Positions 62,721 to 64,000 of a stretch of DNA of 64,000 nucleotides are shown here, one piece after another; the first letter of the stretch is position 1; every line of letters starts with the position of its first letter. The notes beneath the pieces were generated by a model. That model did no database searches. It saw only the letters and a program-made list of their open reading frames with translations, and had not been told where the DNA came from. Origin of the DNA: Saccharina japonica (Eukaryota; Sar; Phaeophyceae; Laminariales; Laminariaceae); the NCBI GenBank assembly GCA_008828725.1, contig MEHQ01004504.1, positions 1 to 64,000 on the forward strand, given 5' to 3'. A program made the position numbers and the translations under genes.

Positions 62721-62877
62721 GGTCTGCTGCATCGTCTGCTCGGACAGCCAGGCGGACATCTTCGCCACCGAGAGCCCCACCGCTTCTCCCTTCCTCCTCT
62801 CGTCCCTCGACACGCCTGCCGCCGTGCGGCATCTTCCCAGCGCACTCGGCCGCCACGATTCGACCCAACAGAATCCG
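62721..62877 (+). CDS. Gene 3, CxxCSD exon
   Basis: The acceptor CTACTACCAG follows about 280 bp of C-rich tract; the possible donor is AATCCG|GTGACG. In the frame matching gene 1 it reads VCCIVCSDSQADIFATESPT, ASPFLLSSLDTPAA, homologous to DICVLCSD plus linker. The exon start is one base longer than in gene 1, so this frame needs two nt from the preceding exon, which exon 2 does not supply. Either an intermediate exon was missed or the locus is decaying. Confidence 0.5.
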
Positions 62878-63064
62878 GTGACGGACGGGGCAGTCCGATC
62901 GGATTGGAGAAGAGGTGTGGTGGGGTGATCGCGTGTACGGTGATCTGCGTGCGAGGAGGTCTCACGACCCAGGGAGGCTGCTTTGCGGTTCGGGAAGGCC
63001 GTCTGGTGTGCGACCCCACCTAGTCACGTGCGACAGCGACCGTTGTCTGGGTTGAGTTGCTGTT

Positions 63065-63400
63065 TGAGGTGTGTTAGATATTGTGTGTGTTGTGGTGGTG
63101 GTGTTTGGTTGTGTGTTGTTTGTGTGGCTGTGTATTGGTGGTGGTCTTGGTTGTTGGTGGTGTTTGTTGGTGTGTGTTTGTTGTTGTTGTTGTGTTTGTT
63201 GTTGTTTTGTTGTTGTTTTTTGTTGTGTTGTATGTTGTTGTGTGTTGTGTTGTTTGTTGTGTGTTGTTGTTGTTTTGTTGTGTTGTGTCTTGTGTTGTTT
63301 TTTGTTGCTGTTGGGTTCTGTGTTGTTGCTGTTGCTGTTGTTCTGTTGCTGTTGTTGCTGTTGTTGCTGTTGTTGTTGCTGTTGGTTGCTGTTGTCCTCC
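63065..63400. repeat. TG/TTG simple repeat
   Basis: (TGTTGT)n-type tract of over 300 bp, giving Cys/Val/Leu frames that are artefacts. Confidence 0.92.
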
Positions 63401-63429
63401 GTCTACCCCCCCCCCCCCGACCCTAACGC

Positions 63430-63795
63430 CCTGCACGTTTTCTTCACGCTTGGTGCTAGCAATGTCTCTTGCTGGTCAGTGAAAACCGACCTTCTCGTCT
63501 CAGCATTGTAGAGACTTGCAGGGTCTATGTCACAATACCAGGGCATGCATGTACATGAGATACCCCCCCCCCCACGCCGCCCCCACTCCCCCCCCGCGCT
63601 CACAAGCGGTTGTTAGCAGGGTGTAGCTTTCACCCTCCAATAGGCGATCGGCGACAACGCTGCTAGCAAATGGTCTGCCTAGTCGGTGAAAACCCGACAT
63701 GCTCTCGTCCCGGCCATGTGTAGGGATGGCGAGGGTCATATGGTCATACGAACACGGCCATGCATGAAATGAAAGTTAACCCCCCCCCCCCCTCG
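63430..63795 (+). mobile_element. Two diverged poly-C 3' modules
   Basis: CTTGGTGCTAGCAATGTCTC, GTAGAGACTTGCAGGGTCTA, ACATGAGATACCCCC; then AGTCGGTGAAAACCCGACAT, GGTCATACGAACACGGCCAT and a C run. They are the most diverged copies in the window. Confidence 0.65.
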
Positions 63796-63888
63796 CCTCC
63801 ACCCTCACCCCATTCCCTCCGCCTTCATCACATCCTCCTCCTCCCTCGCCTATCCCTCTCTGCGTTCGTCACGTAATACCTCCCTCAT

Positions 63889-64000
63889 GTGTGATGAACT
63901 GCAACTACTTCTCCTGGGGCAGGGAATGGCAGGGCATATGCTCCGACTTACTGCGAGGTAGTCGTCGGACGGGGTTTGCTCGACCAGGACGAGCCTTCTT
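63889..64000 (+). pseudogene. Decayed copy of the NCN Cys exon
   Basis: GTGTGATGAACTGCAACTAC matches GATGTGATCAACTGCAACTA at 15705. The next words (CTCCGACTTACTGCGAGGTA) match the CGCCGACACCTGCTTGGAG part only loosely. The acceptor AG seen in gene 1 (TTCAG) is missing (CTCATGTG). Several Cys codons are lost. Order and distance after the CxxCSD exon mirror gene 1. Cut by the window end. Confidence 0.55.

Noticed and set aside
62983..63511. Cys/Val/Leu-rich frames that look like membrane proteins
   Set aside because: They translate a TG/TTG simple repeat; all three frames look alike.

Overview
This is eukaryotic nuclear DNA that is poor in genes and very rich in repeats. No prokaryotic operon, rRNA gene, intact tRNA gene or complete transposase was seen. 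Coding signal is limited to short GC-rich exons with GT..AG borders. They are separated by multi-kilobase introns whose 3' ends carry very long C-rich pyrimidine tracts. TTAGGG-type interstitial telomeric sequence, CAG/CTG runs, dense non-autonomous transposons and the intron style fit a stramenopile, most likely a brown alga. That assignment is inference; no single marker proves it.

Layout. 1-9.7 kb is a four-copy tandem array of a composite repeat (about 1.9 kb basic unit) made of two kinds of terminal-inverted-repeat (TIR) element plus an exon-edge-like remnant. 10.6-15.85 kb holds the last two exons of a secreted-type Cys-rich protein gene (gene 1). Its 4.5 kb intron contains a tRNA-derived SINE, MITEs, and a poly-C element interrupted by a hAT-type transposon with a clear 8-bp target duplication. 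16-33 kb is mostly repeats: tandem SINE bodies, hAT-like elements, a 1.85 kb TIR element carrying a gene-like fragment, and hairpin MITE arrays. It has a few weak exon candidates and one plausible terminal exon at 33.5 kb. 33.9-41.4 kb holds G-rich and TAGCGT satellites, a tandem TIR-element dimer, and the second copy of a 2.2 kb duplication (26.9-29.1 = 39.2-41.4 kb, almost identical, with single N bases near its edge).

41.5-53.2 kb is the best-supported new gene (gene 2): four plus-strand exons at 41.5, 44.7, 47.9 and 51.7 kb join in one frame, all through phase-0 introns, and end in a low-complexity C-terminal region. 56.9-64 kb holds a second Cys-rich gene (gene 3) with a signal-peptide first exon, a WD-x-x-NCN exon whose phase matches exactly, a CxxCSD exon and a decayed NCN exon. 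Gene 3 is paralogous to gene 1.

Three themes tie the window together. First, poly-C-ended repeats sit directly upstream of several 3' splice sites. Second, introns contain tandem duplicates of the exon-intron border beside them: extra acceptors plus exon starts upstream, and extra exon ends plus donors downstream. Third, many MITE families have readable TIRs and target duplications, often nested, which gives an insertion history. Gene functions are unknown; no database search was possible.
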